Assembly: GCF_901875635.1 (NCBI RefSeq)
Contig: NZ_CABFMN010000073.1
Coordinates: forward strand, 124,001 to 188,000
Origin: Xylophilus ampelinus
GTDB lineage: Bacteria > Pseudomonadota > Gammaproteobacteria > Burkholderiales > Burkholderiaceae_C
DNA length: 64,000 nucleotides
Reading direction: 5' to 3'
The notes beneath the pieces are model-generated. The model was not told the DNA's origin. It did not search any database and worked only from the letters and a program-made list of their open reading frames with translations. The position numbers and the translations under genes were made by a program. Shown here piece after piece: positions 61,851 to 64,000 of this stretch. Each line of letters opens with the position of its first letter. Within the stretch, counting starts at the first letter, position 1.

Positions 61851-62522
61851 ATGAATCGACGTGACTTTAGCCTGCGCAGCGCGATCGCCGCGCTGGCGGC
61901 CGGCGCCGTGGGGTCTTCCACCTGGGCGCAGGCCCCGGCGGCGCCCGCACCCGTACGGCCGCTGGTCCTGGTGGTGGGTGATTCGCTCTCGGCCGAGTAC
62001 GGCCTCAAGCGGGGCGACGGCTGGGTGCCGCTGCTGCAGAAGCGCCTGGCCGAGCAGAAGGTGAAGGCTGGCGTGGTCAACGCCAGCATCAGCGGCGACA
62101 CCACCTCGGGTGGGCGCGCGCGGCTGCCGGGCCTGCTGGCGCAGCACAAGCCCGACATCGTGGTGCTGGAGTTGGGCGCCAACGACGCGCTGCGCGGCCT
62201 GCCCTTGCCGAGCACCGAGGACAACCTGACGCAGATGACCCGGGCCGCGCAGGCCGCGGGCGCCAAGGTGCTGCTGGTGGGGATCCAGGTGCCGCCCAAC
62301 TACGGCACCGACTACACCCGCCGCTTCGGTGAGGTGTTCCCGAAGGTGGCGGCCGCCACGAAGTCGGCGCTGGTGCCCTTCCTGCTCAAGAACGTGGCCG
62401 ACGCGCCTGACGCCGCGAACCTGTTCCAGTCCGACCGCATCCACCCGCTGGCGGTGGCGCAGCCGCGCATGCTGGACAACGTGTGGCCCGAGTTGCGCAA
62501 GCTCATCCAGGGTGTGCGCTGA
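61851..62522 (+). CDS. tesA: GDSL esterase/lysophospholipase (TesA-like arylesterase)
   Basis: Exported SGNH hydrolase of 223 residues. A signal peptide with RRDFSLRSAIAALAAGAVGS (twin-arginine-like) precedes block I LVVGDSLSAEYGLKRG near residue 40, block II NASISGDTTSGGRARLPGLL, block III VVLELGANDALRGLPLPSTE and block V DRIHPLAVAQPRML with the catalytic His. It thus acts on esters or lysophospholipids in the periplasm. The start MNRRDF (ATG 61851) gives the signal peptide; an ATG 18 bp upstream is an alternative. Divergent from the LolD-like ATPase, and its TGA is joined to the next gene. Confidence 0.92.
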   Translation: MNRRDFSLRSAIAALAAGAVGSSTWAQAPAAPAPVRPLVLVVGDSLSAEYGLKRGDGWVPLLQKRLAEQKVKAGVVNASISGDTTSGGRARLPGLLAQHKPDIVVLELGANDALRGLPLPSTEDNLTQMTRAAQAAGAKVLLVGIQVPPNYGTDYTRRFGEVFPKVAAATKSALVPFLLKNVADAPDAANLFQSDRIHPLAVAQPRMLDNVWPELRKLIQGVR

Positions 62523-63193
62523 TGCAAGCGCACCATCCGACCATGACGCCCGACACCGCGAGCCAACGCTTCGACCGCGAGGCGCAGGAATGGGACCAGC
62601 GCCCCACCTCACTGCAACTGGCGCCCGTGCCCGGGCGGCTGCTGGCGCAGGTCCGCTTCAGCGCCCGCGACCATGTGCTCGACTTCGGCGCCGGCACCGG
62701 CTTGCTGGCCACCGCCGTCGCGGCACAGGTGGCCCGGGTCACCGCGCTGGACACCTCGGCCGGCATGCTGGCCGTGCTGCGCGACAAGGGCCTCACCAAC
62801 ATCGACACGCTTGAGCAGGACATCTTCGAGGGTTTGCCGGGTCGCTACGACGCCATCGTCAGCTGCATGGCCCTGCACCATGTCGCCGATACGGCGGGCC
62901 TGTTCAGGGAATTCGCCCGCGCGCTCGTGCCTGGCGGACAGATCGCGCTGGTCGACCTCTACGCGGAGGACGGCAGCTTCCACGGCGACAACGTGGCCAA
63001 GGGCGTGCAGCATTTCGGATTCGAGCCCGCGGTGCTCGAGGACATCGCCCACGCGGCCGGCCTGAGACGGATTGGCTTCAGCGAGATCGTGCGAGTACAC
63101 CGAAGCACCGGCCGCAGCTATCCCCTGTTCCTGATGACCGGCCGCCGGGACGTGGGCGCCGTCGACTTGCGCACCGCCGGCCACGCGCCCTGA
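62522..63193 (+). CDS. Class I SAM-dependent methyltransferase
   Basis: Methyltransferase of 223 residues with motif I VLDFGAGTGLLATAVA near residue 52, the acidic ribose-binding residue in VTALDTSAGMLAVLRD, motif IV YDAIVSCMALHHVADTAGLF and VPGGQIALVDLYAEDG. Resembles the methyltransferase type 11 group; substrate unknown. ATG 62522 (MQAHHPT) shares its A with the TGA of the esterase gene, so translation is probably coupled; MTPDTAS at 62543 is the alternative. Followed by a bidirectional terminator. Confidence 0.88.
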   Translation: MQAHHPTMTPDTASQRFDREAQEWDQRPTSLQLAPVPGRLLAQVRFSARDHVLDFGAGTGLLATAVAAQVARVTALDTSAGMLAVLRDKGLTNIDTLEQDIFEGLPGRYDAIVSCMALHHVADTAGLFREFARALVPGGQIALVDLYAEDGSFHGDNVAKGVQHFGFEPAVLEDIAHAAGLRRIGFSEIVRVHRSTGRSYPLFLMTGRRDVGAVDLRTAGHAP

Positions 63194-63208
63194 CGACCGG
63201 CAGGCCAA

Positions 63209-63246
63209 GAAAAAGCCGCTGCGGGCATGGCCGGCAGCGGCTTTCT
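63209..63246. terminator. Bidirectional terminator hairpin
   Basis: AGCCGCTGC (63214-63222) / GCAGCGGCT (63234-63242) with an 11-nt loop, A-run before and TTTCTC after. Lies between convergent genes. Confidence 0.85.
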
Positions 63247-63286
63247 CATGGCAGGCCGGCCCGCGGGGGGCCGGTCAGGCAAGTGT

Positions 63287-63490
63287 TCAGTCGCCCTTGG
63301 GGGCTGTCCCGGGGCTGGTGGGGGCCTCCTGAGCCGGGGGCGCCGCATCAGTGTCGGCTTCGCCGGACGCGTCATCCGGGCTGTTCGGATTGAGTTTGCG
63401 CTCGGCCTTGGCACGCAGCTTTTCTTCCTTCTTCTTCTTCTTGGCGAGCTCCTTCTGGCGCTTCTCGTATCCGTAGTTGGGTGTGGCCAC
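63287..63490 (-). CDS. Small highly charged protein, unknown
   Basis: Protein of 67 residues, very basic at first then acidic: ATPNYGYEKRQKELAKKKKK, then EEKLRAKAERKLNPNSPDDA, then SGEADTDAAPPAQEAPTSPG. The start is GTG (63488-63490, giving VATPNYGYEKRQ); similar short proteins with the NYGYEKRQ(K/R)ELAKK lead occur in betaproteobacteria. Function unknown; the KKKKKEEK helix might bind nucleic acid. Converges on the methyltransferase across a bidirectional terminator. Confidence 0.72.
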   Translation of the reverse strand: MATPNYGYEKRQKELAKKKKKEEKLRAKAERKLNPNSPDDASGEADTDAAPPAQEAPTSPGTAPKGD

Positions 63491-63602
63491 TTTGGCTCCT
63501 GTGTCGATGTGCCCCTGGAAGTGGGGCCGCCCTGCGGTGCAATGTAAGCGATAAAACAGGGCCCGCCTACGCGGGGGCGACGCCTGTGCTCTCAAGAAAA
63601 TG

Positions 63603-63667
63603 CCGGGCCGCCCCAAGGTTTCTTGCCCCTCGGGGGCGCGGAAGGCGCGGCCGGGCCCTGGGACCGA
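63603..63667. repeat. GC-rich double-hairpin element, copy B
   Basis: GCCGGGCCGCCCCAAGGTTT, then CTTGCCCCTCGGGGGCGCGG and GGCCGGGCCCTGGGACC. The opening matches copy A (26823) closely and it also abuts the stop of a minus-strand gene. Confidence 0.7.
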
Positions 63668-64000
63668 TCAGAGCCGCGCCAGCGCCTGCGCGAGGTCGGC
63701 GCGCAGGTCGTCCACGTCCTCCAGGCCGATGGAAAAGCGCACCAGCGTGCCCTTGTGCGGCCAGCGCGCCACCGAGGCGTCGCGCATCAGGCCGATGTCG
63801 TAGGGCACCACGAGGCTGGTCGGGCCGCCCCAGGAATAGCCCAGCCGGAAGAGCTGCAGGCTGTCGCAGAAGCGGTCGACCGATTCGGTGCCGTAGCGCT
63901 CGTGAAAGACGATGGAGAACAGCCCGGCCGCCAGGTCGGTGGGACCGCACAGCGCCTTCCAGTGCGCATGGCCCGGCGAGCCTTCCAGCGCCGGGTGCAG
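63668..64000 (-). CDS. metC: Cystathionine beta-lyase, C-terminal part (partial)
   Basis: The last 110 residues of a PLP-dependent Cys/Met metabolism enzyme; the start lies past the right edge. The translation runs LHPALEGSPGHAHWKALCGP, then TDLAAGLFSIVFHERYGTES, DRFCDSLQLFRLGYSWGGPT and SLVVPYDIG, ending LEDVDDLRADLAQALARL. The F..GYSWGG(P/F)ES-type region and the terminal GLEDVDDLxADL are typical of MetC-type beta-lyases, which form homocysteine from cystathionine. The PLP lysine is outside the window. Classification as MetC rather than a sister lyase is probable, not proven. Confidence 0.85.
   Translation of the reverse strand: MHPALEGSPGHAHWKALCGPTDLAAGLFSIVFHERYGTESVDRFCDSLQLFRLGYSWGGPTSLVVPYDIGLMRDASVARWPHKGTLVRFSIGLEDVDDLRADLAQALARL

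Overview
The window is high-GC, densely coded DNA that looks like a chromosome segment of a Comamonadaceae betaproteobacterium, most like Variovorax or a close relative. The reasons are the gene families present: a cco cytochrome cbb3 locus, many Bug/TctC periplasmic binding proteins, zapA-ssrS synteny, and patatin/adc/bdhA. A short interspersed repeat built around GCTATC...GATAGC, of a kind typical of this family, also occurs at least nine times. The taxonomic call is inference from content, not from a marker gene. No tRNA, rRNA, CRISPR array, insertion sequence or prophage was seen.

Layout. 1-4.7 kb (minus) is a cobalamin uptake operon, btuB-cobU-btuF-btuC, preceded by a cobalamin riboswitch. 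4.7-6.5 kb (plus) holds a zapB-like gene, zapA, the 6S RNA gene and a TSUP transporter. 6.5-18.8 kb is the microaerobic block. It contains hemN and fnr diverging from a perfect FNR box, then ccoI-S-N-O-Q-P-G-fixH plus a small membrane protein on the minus strand. Further FNR boxes sit before ccoN and between ccoI and a universal stress gene.

18.9-24.9 kb (minus) is a malonate catabolism operon: a GntR regulator, malonyl-CoA decarboxylase, a Bug binding protein, an enoyl-CoA hydratase-like protein and malonyl-CoA synthetase. 25-35.8 kb holds an RlmN-like radical SAM protein, a methyltransferase, LysR and AraC regulators, further Bug proteins, a PhzF-RidA pair, an amino-acid-type binding protein and a DMT exporter. 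36-38.6 kb is a YgiQ radical SAM protein. 38.7-45.8 kb (plus) is a czc-type metal efflux cluster with a frameshifted czcI.

45.8-51.3 kb contains a MarR-GNAT fusion, a CHRD lipoprotein, a hydroxybutyrate/acetoacetate/patatin group and a VOC protein. 51.3-55.4 kb has an MFS exporter, a split ChrA pair, an aldo/keto reductase and a 56-residue membrane peptide. 55.4-58.2 kb has a LuxR regulator, a DUF3237 protein, another Bug protein and an unknown. 58.3-64 kb has rlmB, an unusual three-gene operon with two L7/L12-like membrane-anchored proteins, a LolD-like ATPase, a TesA-like esterase, a methyltransferase and the end of a cystathionine beta-lyase gene.

The most unusual signals are two. First, small repeats have entered coding sequence in frame or formed gene ends (malonyl-CoA decarboxylase, enoyl-CoA hydratase, YgiQ, CzcA, the LolD-like ATPase tail, the LuxR stop). 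Second, the L7/L12-like operon at 59.1-61.0 kb has no function I can name.
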